Assembly (NCBI GenBank): GCA_022822905.1
Contig: JAJDYE010000008.1
Span: 1 to 32,845, forward strand
Direction: 5' to 3'
DNA from: Acidimicrobiia bacterium
GTDB lineage: Bacteria > Actinomycetota > Acidimicrobiia > Acidimicrobiales > Bin134
Length of the DNA: 32,845 nt
Made by a program: the position numbers and the translations under genes. The notes under the pieces were generated by a model. That model did no database searches and had not been told where the DNA came from. It was given only the letters and a program-made list of their open reading frames with translations. Shown here piece after piece: positions 7,851 through 16,012 of the stretch (position 1 is its first letter; each line of letters starts with the position of its first letter).

Positions 7851-8750
7851 CTAGGGCAGCTCCAGCATTTCGGCCGTCTCGTCACAGGTGGCCAGAGGGC
7901 GGCCGACCTCGTTGCACAGGGCCACGGCTTCAGACAAGAGCTCCTGATTGGTGGGGGAGCGGTCGGGGTCGTAGAACTCCTCGATGCCCACATGGAGGTG
8001 GCCGCCCATCTCTAGGGCAAGCCGGGCCACAGGGGTGGCCATGAGGTCACCGCCCCACACCGACACCGACCAGGGGATGTCGGTGCCCTCCAGCATGTCT
8101 AGATAGGCCAGCAGGGCGTGTTTGGTAGGGGGCAGCCCGAAGGTGACCCCCTTGGAGCGGCGGGAGAGCCCCCACTCGGCGCCGAAGTAGAGCTTGGCCA
8201 TCGAGCCCGCAGGCAACTGGCCGACGCGGTGGTAGGTGAGCACGCATTGCAGGAAGCCGGGCTCGTAGATGGCCATTGCCGGGGCCCAGCCGTTGTCGCG
8301 GCACAAGTCGAAGCTGGCCCGGATCTCGGCGTAGTCGTTCTTGTAGGTGCCTCCCACCGGCAAGCCGTCGGGCCCGGCGCCGCCGATGTTGGTGGAGCCG
8401 GGGTCAACGGCCACCATTCGCAGGGGCAGTTCCTCGGCGATCATGGCCATGTGGGCGTACTTGGCCTGATGGTCCCCAGAGGTGAGCGTGGGGTACCACA
8501 GGGCGTCAGGACGGGCGGCTAGCACCGGGGCCATAGCCTCGATGTAGGGGTCGGCGGCATCGCGGCCAGTAAGGCTGATGTCGTGGTTGTGGGTGTGAAT
8601 GATGGCCGCACCCCCCTCGATGCAGTCCAGGGCATCGGCGGCGATTGCCTCAGGGCTCAAGGGCACGTTGGGATTGATTTCGGGGCTGGTGATTCCGTTG
8701 ATGGCCACCTCGATGATGGCCGGGACTTCCTCGGGTGAAGCTGCTGTCAT
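7851..8750 (-). CDS. BKACE-family (DUF849) beta-keto acid cleavage enzyme
   Basis: This 299-residue TIM-barrel protein is of the 3-keto-5-aminohexanoate cleavage enzyme family, which condenses a beta-keto acid with acetyl-CoA and releases acetoacetate and a new CoA ester. Family landmarks are EVAINGITSPEINPNVPLSPE at the N terminus, GAAIIHTHNHD with the zinc histidines (H52, H54), YPTLTSGD, AVDPGSTN, the YEPGFL segment and GGHLHVGIEE near the C terminus. Two positions are unusual: the second motif is HTHNH where HxHxR is common, and HLHVGIEE where HVRVGLED is common, so the substrate carboxylate pocket probably differs. It converges on the FAH gene and diverges from the MaoC gene. TAGGGT six bases before the ATG indicates its own leaderless promoter. 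Confidence 0.85.
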   Translation of the reverse strand: MTAASPEEVPAIIEVAINGITSPEINPNVPLSPEAIAADALDCIEGGAAIIHTHNHDISLTGRDAADPYIEAMAPVLAARPDALWYPTLTSGDHQAKYAHMAMIAEELPLRMVAVDPGSTNIGGAGPDGLPVGGTYKNDYAEIRASFDLCRDNGWAPAMAIYEPGFLQCVLTYHRVGQLPAGSMAKLYFGAEWGLSRRSKGVTFGLPPTKHALLAYLDMLEGTDIPWSVSVWGGDLMATPVARLALEMGGHLHVGIEEFYDPDRSPTNQELLSEAVALCNEVGRPLATCDETAEMLELP

Positions 8751-8756
8751 GGCCAG

Positions 8757-8762
8757 ACCCTA
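8757..8762 (-). promoter_or_regulatory. Putative -10 box of the BKACE gene (leaderless)
   Basis: TAGGGT on the minus strand, exactly six bases before the ATG at 8750. Confidence 0.45.
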
Positions 8763-8807
8763 ACGCCAGTTCCGGTGATCACCCTCTGGCGTGGTTTACT
8801 GCGGGGC

Positions 8808-9794
8808 GTGGTTCTACCGGCAGGAGACGGTCCCTGGTTCGAGGATTTTGAAGTGGGCCAGCCACTTGATCCTGCCCCGGCCATCACCATCGGATCGGGT
8901 GAAGCCGCGGTCTACCAGGCAATTTGCGGCGATCCCTTGGCCATCAGCCTGAGCCGCCCGCTGGCCGAGGCCATTACCGGGCAACCCGGATCGGTGGTCA
9001 ACCCTGCATTGGTATTGCAAGTGGCCATCGGCCAATCCACCGTGGCCACCCGCAAGGTGGTGGCCAACCTGTTCTACAGGGGCGTGCGCCAACTGCGCAC
9101 TGTACGAGTGGGGGAGACTCTAACCACGACGGTGACCGTTCGGGGCCTGCGAGAGGCCTCCGCCCGGCCCGACCGGCCTCCTCGGGGCTTGGTGCTGCTC
9201 GGCATGCAAACGGTCGACGATCAAGGTCGCCTGGTGCTGGACTTCGAACGGTGCGCCCTTGTTCGCCGCCGCTCTGATGCCCCCACAGGGCACGAAGACG
9301 ATCTCGGAGGAACTCCTAATGAGATCGACATAACCTCGTTTGTGGAGGTCGCCCCCGCAGACTGGGATCTGAGCCCGCTGGGGGTGCCGCAGGAGTGGGC
9401 GATCGGGGAAACCCACCGCGATCCGCTGAGCGACACAGTGACCGATGCCCCCGCGTTGGTACGGCTCACCCAAAACCTGGCCCCAATTCATCGGGATGCG
9501 TCGCTGGGCCAGGGGGGAAAGCGCCTGGTGTATGGCGGGCACACCGTGGGACTGGCCCAAGCTGGGTTGGTGCGCCTTGTGCCTACCGCGGCCACTGTGG
9601 TGGGCTGGCATCTCTGCGACCACACCGGCCCAGTTTTCGAGGGCGACGTGGTAGATGTGGCCGCCACCCTCAATGCGGCCGAGCCGGTGGCCAATGGCCG
9701 CCTGTTGGCCTTCACGGTGATTGTGCAGGCTGAACGAGGCGGTGCTGATCCTGTGCCGGTGCTCGACTGGCGGCCGATTGTGCTGGCTCCGTGA
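8808..9794 (+). CDS. MaoC-like double hot-dog dehydratase/hydratase family protein
   Basis: About 328 residues. The first half opens with PWFEDFEVGQPLDPAPAITIGSGEAAVYQAICGDPLAI, the usual start of MaoC-type hot-dog domains (GPWFEDF...G...T...D...A...GD). The second half has IHRDASLGQ, YGGHTVGLAQAGLVRL and a GPVFEGDVVDV segment resembling the (R)-specific enoyl-CoA hydratase core, with H in the IHRD position. Such proteins hydrate or dehydrate acyl-CoAs or related thioesters. The start is uncertain: GTG at 8808 follows a TTTACT hexamer by seven bases, while GTG at 8775 would add 11 residues with no homology. The stop overlaps the next GTG by four bases (GTGA), coupling it to cysQ, which is metabolically unrelated. 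Confidence 0.75.
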   Translation: MVLPAGDGPWFEDFEVGQPLDPAPAITIGSGEAAVYQAICGDPLAISLSRPLAEAITGQPGSVVNPALVLQVAIGQSTVATRKVVANLFYRGVRQLRTVRVGETLTTTVTVRGLREASARPDRPPRGLVLLGMQTVDDQGRLVLDFERCALVRRRSDAPTGHEDDLGGTPNEIDITSFVEVAPADWDLSPLGVPQEWAIGETHRDPLSDTVTDAPALVRLTQNLAPIHRDASLGQGGKRLVYGGHTVGLAQAGLVRLVPTAATVVGWHLCDHTGPVFEGDVVDVAATLNAAEPVANGRLLAFTVIVQAERGGADPVPVLDWRPIVLAP

Positions 9795-10567
9795 CCGAGA
9801 CCCCGGAGCCAAGTGATCACGAGCCAAGTGACCATGAGCTGGCCCACTGGTTGGCCCAGCAGGCAGGGGAACAGCTTCAGGCCCTCTCGGATGAGATGGA
9901 GGAATCCCGCACCGGCTACCTCCACCGGGAGATGGCGGGCGATCAGCTCAGCCATCGCTATCTCACCGGGGCGCTAGCCCAGCTCAGGCCCAACGACATC
10001 GTGCTGTCGGAGGAGGGCCGTGACGATGGCGCTCGTCTGGACTCTGAGCGGGTATGGATCGTCGACCCGCTGGACGGGTCGTCGGACTATGCCGACCAAT
10101 GGAGCGACACTTGGGCAGTCCACGTCGGGTTGGCAGTGAACGGCGAACCGGCGGCCGGAGCAGTCTCTGTGCCTCCCTGGGGCCGCACATTCAGCACGGT
10201 GAGCGCTGACGGGCCACCCGTCGATTCCGGCCGAAAGCGGCCGGTGGTAGTGATGTCGCGTTCCCGGGTCCGATGGGACGGCCACCGTCTGGCCCGCCAT
10301 TTGGATGCCGATGTGTACGGCGTGGGCTCCGCCGGGGTCAAGGCCATGGCCGTGGTCACCGGCGAGGCCGACGCCTGGGTTCACGCCGGGGGGCTCTACG
10401 AGTGGGATACCTGTGCCCCAGCCGCCATCGCATTGGCCGCCGGGCTGCATGTTTCCCACCTTGACGGATCGCCACTGCGCTACAACCGCCGCGACCTAGC
10501 CCAATGGGGCATCCTCATCTGCCGCCCAGAGTTGGCCTCTGATCTCAAGGCGGCATTTGCCGCCTAG
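9791..10567 (+). CDS. cysQ: 3'(2'),5'-bisphosphate nucleotidase / PAP phosphatase (CysQ, inositol-phosphatase family)
   Basis: The 258-residue protein closely follows the mycobacterial CysQ pattern. Mg2+/Li+-sensitive phosphatase motifs are the glutamates in LSEEGRDD (73-75), WIVDPLDGSSDY (D92, D95, G96, S97) and YEWDTCAPAA (W205, D206). The tail segments AGLHVSHLDGSPLRYN and AVVTGEADAWVHAGG are characteristic of the CysQ branch. It removes the 3' phosphate from PAP or PAPS, protecting sulfate assimilation and RNA turnover from PAP build-up. The GTG start overlaps the MaoC stop. Residues 6-15 contain a tandem EPSDHEPSDH, a 15-bp duplication in the poorly conserved N terminus. Confidence 0.85.
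   Translation: MTETPEPSDHEPSDHELAHWLAQQAGEQLQALSDEMEESRTGYLHREMAGDQLSHRYLTGALAQLRPNDIVLSEEGRDDGARLDSERVWIVDPLDGSSDYADQWSDTWAVHVGLAVNGEPAAGAVSVPPWGRTFSTVSADGPPVDSGRKRPVVVMSRSRVRWDGHRLARHLDADVYGVGSAGVKAMAVVTGEADAWVHAGGLYEWDTCAPAAIALAAGLHVSHLDGSPLRYNRRDLAQWGILICRPELASDLKAAFAA
9806..9835 (+). repeat. 15-bp tandem duplication at the cysQ 5' end
   Basis: Two adjacent 15-bp units beginning GAGCCAAGTGA differ at two positions and encode EPSDH twice. The duplication keeps the frame. Confidence 0.8.
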
Positions 10568-10568
10568 C

Positions 10569-10574
10569 TAACCT
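10569..10574 (+). promoter_or_regulatory. Putative -10 box (leaderless) for the Gfo/Idh/MocA gene
   Basis: TAACCT lies exactly six bases before the ATG at 10581 and overlaps the end of cysQ; no ribosome site is visible. Confidence 0.5.
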
Positions 10575-10580
10575 GCCGTT

Positions 10581-11618
10581 ATGCGAATCGGCATGTTGGG
10601 GGCGGCGTGGATCGGGCCGATGGGGCTCATCGAGCCGGCGAAAGAGGTCGACGGAGCGGACGTGGTTGCGTTGGCGGCCCGCGATGGGGAGCGGGCTCGT
10701 GCTTATGCCACCGAGCATGGCATTCCTCTGGTGTTCGACAGCTACGACGATCTGTTGGCCTCAGAGGAGATCGACGCGGTGTACAACCCGCTGCCCAACT
10801 CCCACCACGCCCGCTGGACCATCGCTGCACTAGAAGCGGGCAAGCCGGTGCTGCTGGAAAAGCCGTTCACCGCCAATGCCGACGAGGCCCGCCAGGTGGC
10901 CGATGTCGCTGAGCGGACCGGGCTGGTGGTGATGGAGGCCTATCACTGGCGCTTCCACCCCCAGGCCGAGCGGGCCATTGAACTAGTCGCCGATGGAGTG
11001 GTGGGGGAGGTGAGTCATGTGGAGGCGGCCATGGTGTTCCCGTCGATGCACGGCCCCGACGACATTCGCTACCGCTACGACCTCGCGGGTGGTGCCCTCA
11101 TGGACACCGGCTCCTATGCCCTCAGCAATCTGCGGGCCTTCGGCGAGCTCGAGGTGGTGCAGGCTGAAGCCGAGGAAATGGCCCCCGATGTGGACGTCCG
11201 CATGACCGCAGAGCTGCGCTACCTAGATCGCGATGCCACCGCGGCCATCACCTCGGCATTCACCGGCACCGATCAGAAGGCGGAATTGGGCGATCCCGAT
11301 GCTGTCGACCCCGATGCGTTTGACTTCGAGTTCCAGGCCGATGTGGTGGTGACCGGCACTGGGGGGCGCCTCCTCATCGACAACCCGTTGGCGCCCATGT
11401 GGGGCAGCGGACTGACGGTGACCGACAGAGACGGCGAAGTGCTCATCCAGGAGGCTGCGCAGCCAGTGGCCACCTACACCTGCCAGCTCGAGGCATTCCG
11501 GGCGTGCGTGGAAGACGGCGGCCCCAACCTGTATCCGCCGTCGGAGTCGATCAAGACCATGGAGTTGATTGACGCGGTCTATCAGACTGCTGGACTGCCC
11601 GTGAGAGTGGGGATCTAG
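10581..11618 (+). CDS. Gfo/Idh/MocA-family NAD(P)-dependent oxidoreductase
   Basis: The 345-residue protein has an N-terminal Rossmann domain (MRIGMLGAAWIGPMG, then DAVYNPLPNSHHARWTIAALEAGKPVLLEKP) with the catalytic-site EKP at 93-95, and a C-terminal alpha/beta substrate domain from about residue 125 (VMEAYHWRFHPQ, GGALMDTGSYALSNLR). The YHWRFHP and GGALMDTGSYA blocks are shared with dimeric dihydrodiol dehydrogenase and sugar dehydrogenases of this superfamily. It probably oxidises or reduces a sugar, cyclitol or trans-dihydrodiol with NAD(P). It ends one base before the stop of the convergent sugar-isomerase-like gene, a common partner of this family, which supports sugar or inositol chemistry. 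Confidence 0.85.
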   Translation: MRIGMLGAAWIGPMGLIEPAKEVDGADVVALAARDGERARAYATEHGIPLVFDSYDDLLASEEIDAVYNPLPNSHHARWTIAALEAGKPVLLEKPFTANADEARQVADVAERTGLVVMEAYHWRFHPQAERAIELVADGVVGEVSHVEAAMVFPSMHGPDDIRYRYDLAGGALMDTGSYALSNLRAFGELEVVQAEAEEMAPDVDVRMTAELRYLDRDATAAITSAFTGTDQKAELGDPDAVDPDAFDFEFQADVVVTGTGGRLLIDNPLAPMWGSGLTVTDRDGEVLIQEAAQPVATYTCQLEAFRACVEDGGPNLYPPSESIKTMELIDAVYQTAGLPVRVGI

Positions 11619-12437
11619 CTAATCGCCAGCCTCAGTGAGCACCTGGCGGGCGGCGTCCCCCAACAAGCGGGCAAAGCCCACCGGACCCAGTGCCTCCAAG
11701 CGGCCCGAGTCGAACACCTCCAGGGTGATGGGCGCCTGGCAGCCGGCATCTCGAATGGTTCGCAGCGCGCCGGTTAAGTCCATCGCCCCCTCACCGGGCA
11801 CACTGCGGAGATACCGCGTCGCGAACGCCAAGTCATCAGGTGGCTCCGCGGGGGCGTCGTTGAGCTGGATCGCCCCGATCAGATAGCCGGGAATCGAGTC
11901 GAAATCAGCAAAGTCTCCGGGTCCGTAGAACACATGCCAAAAGTCCACGGTGAGCCCGCAGTTGGCCCGACCGGTGGCGGCTACCACTTTGGCGCTGGCC
12001 AGCGGGTCGGGAACTGGCCGATTGCGGCTGAACTCCATGTACACGTCAACCCCGACCGAGGCCCCCTGGTCGGCCAGCTCGGCCATGGCTTCCACCACCT
12101 GATCTCTGGTCGCCGAGCCCGGGCACACCAACAGCGAGTTCACTCCGGTGGCCCCCAGCGCGGCGGCCGCTTCGAACACCGCCTCACGAGGAGCCTCCTC
12201 GTAGTAGGGTCCGCCGGGGTCGTCGGCTCCCACCCACACGATGACCGCGTCCATGTCCACAACCGCCAGCCCGGCATCGCGAACGCGCTCGCCGATGGTC
12301 GGATCGGGGGGATAGATCGCGGGCCACAGGGTCAGCCCGGCGAAACCGCCGGCCACCGCAGCCTCCACCAGCACCTCAATCGTGGGATTATCCAGCGAGC
12401 CCGAGCTGAGCACTAGGTCGTCGGGGCCGAGGGTCAT
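11619..12437 (-). CDS. Sugar phosphate isomerase/epimerase-like TIM-barrel protein
   Basis: The 272-residue protein has the xylose-isomerase-like barrel pattern: LSSGSLDNPTIEVLVEAAVAGGFAGLTLWPAI at the start, the repeated strand ends GVNSLLVCPG, VDVYMEFSR with E at the metal site, CGLTVDFWHVFYG with D and H ligands, AIQLNDAP and a final ITLEVFD glutamate. The order E...DxxH...N/D...E is that of metal-dependent isomerases and epimerases such as IolE/IolI relatives. The substrate cannot be assigned. Stop codons of this gene and of the Gfo/Idh/MocA gene abut tail to tail with no gap, so the pair is convergent rather than an operon. No leaderless hexamer is evident upstream of its ATG. Confidence 0.75.
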   Translation of the reverse strand: MTLGPDDLVLSSGSLDNPTIEVLVEAAVAGGFAGLTLWPAIYPPDPTIGERVRDAGLAVVDMDAVIVWVGADDPGGPYYEEAPREAVFEAAAALGATGVNSLLVCPGSATRDQVVEAMAELADQGASVGVDVYMEFSRNRPVPDPLASAKVVAATGRANCGLTVDFWHVFYGPGDFADFDSIPGYLIGAIQLNDAPAEPPDDLAFATRYLRSVPGEGAMDLTGALRTIRDAGCQAPITLEVFDSGRLEALGPVGFARLLGDAARQVLTEAGD

Positions 12438-12489
12438 GGGGTCACGAGCACTTTTCGCCGTAGCACGGTGTCAGAATCCTCATCTCCCA

Positions 12490-12495
12490 TAGCAT
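12490..12495 (+). promoter_or_regulatory. Putative -10 box upstream of the 12504 start
   Basis: TAGCAT lies eight bases before the ATG at 12504 and supports that start over the in-frame GTG at 12468. Confidence 0.35.
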
Positions 12496-12503
12496 GGCAC
12501 CCC

Positions 12504-13475
12504 ATGTCCGCTAACCCCTCTACTGGCTCCGCCACTCATCCCGACGACGAGTTCCACCCGCCGACGTCCGACGACCCCTACTGGACCGAGACCTGTTGGT
12601 TCACTTTCGCCGCCCCAGAGCACCAGCTTTCGGGCCAGCTGTACCCGTTCTTCCGACCCAACCAGGGGGTCACATCGGGCGGAGCGTTCTTCTGGGACAC
12701 CGGTGGTGACCAGATTTGGAACTGCCGCTATGCCAAGAACTTCTGGCACCTGCCCCTGCCCGATCAGCCGCTGAGCGATATCGAGCTCCCCAATGGCATC
12801 CGCTACCAGGCGGTCGAGCCGCTGAAGAAGTACCGGATCAGATTCCTATGCCAAGACGACGGGGAAGCCGAGGTGGACCTGACATTCACCGCGGTGTGCC
12901 CACCCAACTACTTGGGCGACGGACATTTGGACCAGCCGGGCCGCTACCAAGGCACCATCCGGTTGGGCGACGATGTCTATGAGGTAGACGCCTACGGGAT
13001 GAGGGACCGATCGTGGGGTCCTCGCAGCCAGTTCGGCGCCACGCTGCACGGGGCCGTTAGGGGCGGCTACAGCTACGCCACTGCGTCGGACACCGACGGC
13101 TTCCACGCCCTGACCATGGCCTACGGAGAGGGCGACGACCCCGACTGCATCGTGATCCACGGCTATTACCTGCGCGATGGCGAATATTCCCGGCTGGTGC
13201 CCGGACAGGGCCGCCGCGACGTGTTGGAGCGCGACCCCAGTACAGGCGTGCCCACCGTGGTGCGTATCGAGGCGGCAGATGAGGCGGGGCGAGAGCTGGT
13301 GGCCACCAGTCGAGCGGTGAACCGGATCGGCGTGCACCTCAACCCCAACCTATGGACGTGGAACTGCCTCAGCGAGTGGACGTTTGGGGACGCGGTTGGC
13401 TGGGGGGAGGACCACGACAACTGGAGCGCAGCCGGTTATCGCCGCTTTGTGCGCGGCCATCTGGGTTTGGACTGA
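12504..13475 (+). CDS. Uncharacterised lipocalin/AttH-like protein (DUF7064/7065-like)
   Basis: About 323 residues with no signal peptide or membrane helix. It is rich in aromatic residues and beta strands. Recognisable blocks are DDPYWTETCWFTFAAPE near the start, GGAFFWDTGGDQIWNCRYAKNFW, a GRYQGTIRLGDDVYEVDAYGMRDRSWGPR region around residue 150-170, and a closing WTWNCLSEWTFGD. The YGMRDRSWGPR motif occurs in AttH/hydroxyneurosporene-synthase-like double-lipocalin proteins, some of which hydrate or cyclise isoprenoids or steroids. I infer membership from this motif and the overall layout only; the function is unknown. It diverges from the isomerase-like gene and converges on the lipoprotein gene. 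Confidence 0.6.
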   Translation: MSANPSTGSATHPDDEFHPPTSDDPYWTETCWFTFAAPEHQLSGQLYPFFRPNQGVTSGGAFFWDTGGDQIWNCRYAKNFWHLPLPDQPLSDIELPNGIRYQAVEPLKKYRIRFLCQDDGEAEVDLTFTAVCPPNYLGDGHLDQPGRYQGTIRLGDDVYEVDAYGMRDRSWGPRSQFGATLHGAVRGGYSYATASDTDGFHALTMAYGEGDDPDCIVIHGYYLRDGEYSRLVPGQGRRDVLERDPSTGVPTVVRIEAADEAGRELVATSRAVNRIGVHLNPNLWTWNCLSEWTFGDAVGWGEDHDNWSAAGYRRFVRGHLGLD

Positions 13476-13481
13476 GTGCCC

Positions 13482-14798
13482 TCAACCCCCGGCGCGGTAA
13501 TCGGCTAGCTCGACACCGTCAATGAGGTCGGCGAATTCGGGGGTGACCCCAGCACCGGGCCGACCGGTCAGATTGGCCAGGAAAAAAGTTGTCGCCAGGT
13601 GTTTGAGGGCGGCTTGCATGGCCAGGGGATCAGCGTTTTCCGGAGTGCATCCGTCTTCGGCCCGGGCTACCTGCTCTGCACCGAGAAGAGGTTCGAGCAT
13701 GCCCAGTCCACCTCCGGCGAGGATGACCGGGCAGCTGTCGGTGAAGCTGTTGTGGCCGGCCCGAGCCAGATTGACGAACGTTCTAGGTCCGGGGGCTGAG
13801 TCGTAGCTGGCCAGGCTGTTTTCGGTGGGCACGGTGAGATCCAATTCTGCGACCACCACCAGCATCGATTTGTCGGCGGCCTCTGGGGGAGCTTCTCCGC
13901 CGCCGGCCAGTGGTATAGCGGCTAAAACCGCCTCGTTGGCCAGCGCGTCCAGGGCGGTTCTTGCCCCCGCGGAATGCCCGATTACTCCCACTTTGGCGGT
14001 GTCGACGGCGTCTCCGAGTGCCGATTCCAGCGCAGCCAGGGTGTTGGCCACATCGGCCTGATCTTTCTCGGGGCTGAACTCTGCGGTGCCAAAGGCCTGG
14101 GCGGGCAGATTCCTGTGGATGTGCTCGGGGGACGCAACCACGAAACCGTACGAAGCCAAATGGGTGGTCAGAAAGATGGCAACGTCTCGGTGGCCACCAA
14201 ACCCGTGGCTGTAGATGACCACCGGATAGGGGCCCCCGTCGGCCAGCAGCGCACCGCGATAAGAGTTGGTCTCTACCGCGCTCTGCATGCTCTCGGGAAT
14301 CAAGGCTCGAAATGCTGCCGGAATGGCCTGGGCCGAGTCATAGACCTCAGTTTCCATGCCCGCCACCGCGGCTGAGTCGGCGGGATACCAAACAGACAGG
14401 GGCTGCTGTCCGGGTTCTTCTCCCAACTCAAGGGTTCTCACCCCTACGGGGAGGTCGCCGAACTCGGTGAAGACCAGAGGGGGAGCGGGAGTGGGCGCCG
14501 GGGTGGGTTGTGGCGTCGGCTCGGGAGTCGGTACTGATGCCTCCGTGGGTTCAGGTTCGGGCGTTGCCACTGGTGTGGGGGCTTCGGTTGGCGTCGGCGT
14601 CTCGGTTGGGGCAGGCGTGGGTGCCTCGGTCGGCTGTTCAACGATGGGCGCGGCAGGCTGCGAATCGTCGTCGTTGGAAGAGCACCCCGCAGTGATCAGG
14701 GCTAAGGCCAGCCCAACAGCAATCCAGACTGCGAGCGCTCTGTTCTTGAGCAGTCCAGGTTTACTTGATTCTGCTTGAGAGGAATAAGCTCCGACCAT
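13482..14798 (-). CDS. Secreted lipoprotein alpha/beta hydrolase with Pro/Thr-rich linker
   Basis: The protein has 438 residues. A hydrophobic signal segment (residues 21-37, ALAVWIAVGLALALITA) ends in a lipobox-like TAGC with C39 as the lipid anchor. Residues 57-107 are a low-complexity TP/EP/AP linker, as in surface-exposed actinobacterial proteins. The rest is an alpha/beta hydrolase related to platelet-activating-factor acetylhydrolase and dienelactone hydrolases: oxyanion segment IYSHGFGGHRD, nucleophile elbow GHSAG (274-278), acid near AELDLTVP and histidine in RAGHNSF. It should be an exported esterase or lipase of unknown substrate. The only plausible start is the ATG at 14798, overlapping the start codon of the divergent amidohydrolase; TACTTT lies six bases upstream. 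Confidence 0.82.
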   Translation of the reverse strand: MVGAYSSQAESSKPGLLKNRALAVWIAVGLALALITAGCSSNDDDSQPAAPIVEQPTEAPTPAPTETPTPTEAPTPVATPEPEPTEASVPTPEPTPQPTPAPTPAPPLVFTEFGDLPVGVRTLELGEEPGQQPLSVWYPADSAAVAGMETEVYDSAQAIPAAFRALIPESMQSAVETNSYRGALLADGGPYPVVIYSHGFGGHRDVAIFLTTHLASYGFVVASPEHIHRNLPAQAFGTAEFSPEKDQADVANTLAALESALGDAVDTAKVGVIGHSAGARTALDALANEAVLAAIPLAGGGEAPPEAADKSMLVVVAELDLTVPTENSLASYDSAPGPRTFVNLARAGHNSFTDSCPVILAGGGLGMLEPLLGAEQVARAEDGCTPENADPLAMQAALKHLATTFFLANLTGRPGAGVTPEFADLIDGVELADYRAGG

Positions 14799-14810
14799 GG
14801 GCCGAAAGTA
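14785..14810. promoter_or_regulatory. Back-to-back leaderless promoters with overlapping start codons
   Basis: The plus-strand gene has TAAGCT at 14785-14790, six bases before its ATG at 14797. The minus-strand gene has TACTTT (14810-14805), six bases before its ATG at 14798. The two ATGs share bases inside CCATGG, so each -10 box lies on the far side of the other gene's start; the minus promoter is inside the amidohydrolase coding region. Confidence 0.55.
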
Positions 14811-15963
14811 CAAGGTAATCAGCGCTGACGGGCATGTGGAGACGCCTCCCGATGTATTCGTGAAGTATGTCCCCGAGCAATACAAGGATCGGGCACCCCG
14901 GTTGATCCACCTCCCCGAAGGGGGAGAGGGGTGGCTCATTGAGGGCCAGCCCATGCTTCGCAACGGCCAGAACATCGCTGGGCGCGACAAGGTGAAGTTC
15001 TCTGGCGGCACCTACTTCAACGACGACGGCAGTCCTGCTGAGGGTGCCGGTCCCGCCGAGCAGCGCCTCCGGGAGCAGGATCTCGACGGCATCGATGCCG
15101 AGGTGCTGTTCCCGCCGGTGTTCGCCAGCCGGTTCCTCGAGGGCATCAAGGACCCCGACGTGTACCGCTCCATGATCCGGGCCTACAACACATTCTTGGC
15201 CCATGACTACTGCTCGGTGGCCCCCGACCGGCTCATCGGCAACGCAGTGACCCCCATCACCGACATCGACCATGCGGTGGAGGAATTGGAGTTCGTCGCC
15301 GAGGCCGGCCTGCCGTCGGTGGCGTTCTACAACTTCCCAAACGGCACTCCCTACGCCGATCCGGTGGACGACCGCTTCTGGGAGAAGAGCCTGGAACTGG
15401 GCCTCAAGCTGGCCCCCCACTTCGGCTTCGGGGCGGGGCAAGCCCCGGCCCAGTCGGCGGCCAGGGGAACATCCGACAGCCCGTGGGCTTCCGCTCTGGT
15501 GCAGCGGGCCGGCAACCACGCCCCGGTTTACTGCATGGCCCAGCTCATCGCCGCCGGCGTGCTGGACCGGTTCCCGGAGATCAAGTTCTACTTCGCCGAG
15601 ACCAACGCCAGCTGGCTGCCCGGCACGCTCTACTTCATGGACGACAACTACGACCTGTTCGGCGACTGGTTCAAGGTGAGCTACGAACGCAAGCCGAGCG
15701 AGCAAATACTCGACCACTTCCACTTCAGCGTGATCCGCGACCCGGTGGTGTTTGACATGGTCGACATCATCCCGTGGGACAACATCATGTGGGGCACCGA
15801 CTTCCCCCACTCGGTGGGTTCGTTCCCCGACTCCCAAGAGTTCATCGAGGAGAACTTCACCAAGGTGGACGAGTCGATCTCCCGCAAGGTGCTGTTGGAG
15901 AACCCGGCCAAGTACTTCGAGCTGGACCTCGACGCCGACATCACTGAGACGCCGGCAGCCTAG
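14797..15963 (+). CDS. Amidohydrolase-family (PF04909-type) metal-dependent hydrolase or decarboxylase
   Basis: This 388-residue TIM-barrel protein begins KYKVISADGHVETPPDVF, where DGH stands in place of the usual DxH metal pair. It continues with the family landmarks RLREQDLDGIDAEVLFPP, RAYNTFLAHDYC, PDRLIGNAVTPITDID, a central APHFGFGAG, KFYFAETNASWLP and the terminal IMWGTDFPHSVGSFPDS, whose D is the active-site acid. Members act on carboxylic acids or ring compounds, for example ACMSD-type decarboxylases and related hydrolases; many actinobacteria carry numerous uncharacterised paralogues. The leaderless-type -10 box TAAGCT supports this start. Converging zinc dehydrogenase downstream. 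The reaction is unknown. Confidence 0.82.
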   Translation: MGRKYKVISADGHVETPPDVFVKYVPEQYKDRAPRLIHLPEGGEGWLIEGQPMLRNGQNIAGRDKVKFSGGTYFNDDGSPAEGAGPAEQRLREQDLDGIDAEVLFPPVFASRFLEGIKDPDVYRSMIRAYNTFLAHDYCSVAPDRLIGNAVTPITDIDHAVEELEFVAEAGLPSVAFYNFPNGTPYADPVDDRFWEKSLELGLKLAPHFGFGAGQAPAQSAARGTSDSPWASALVQRAGNHAPVYCMAQLIAAGVLDRFPEIKFYFAETNASWLPGTLYFMDDNYDLFGDWFKVSYERKPSEQILDHFHFSVIRDPVVFDMVDIIPWDNIMWGTDFPHSVGSFPDSQEFIEENFTKVDESISRKVLLENPAKYFELDLDADITETPAA

Positions 15964-15976
15964 GGATCCAGGGCCC

Positions 15977-16012
15977 CTCGGGAGGACCGAGCGGCCTGAG
16001 AATCAGCTCAGG
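15977..16012. terminator. Candidate bidirectional terminator hairpins
   Basis: Two small hairpins lie between convergent genes: CTCGG/CCGAG with a five-base loop, and CCTGAG/CTCAGG with a six-base loop over the stop of the dehydrogenase gene. There is no U tract, so this is weak. Confidence 0.3.

Noticed and set aside
14470..14640. Repetitive stretch that resembles a short repeat array
   Set aside because: It encodes the TP/EP/AP linker of the lipoprotein; units are irregular and without spacers, so it is not CRISPR or a mobile repeat.
14761..15837. 358-codon minus-strand open frame across the amidohydrolase gene
   Set aside because: Antisense shadow rich in V, H, G and E; the plus-strand frame has full family motifs.
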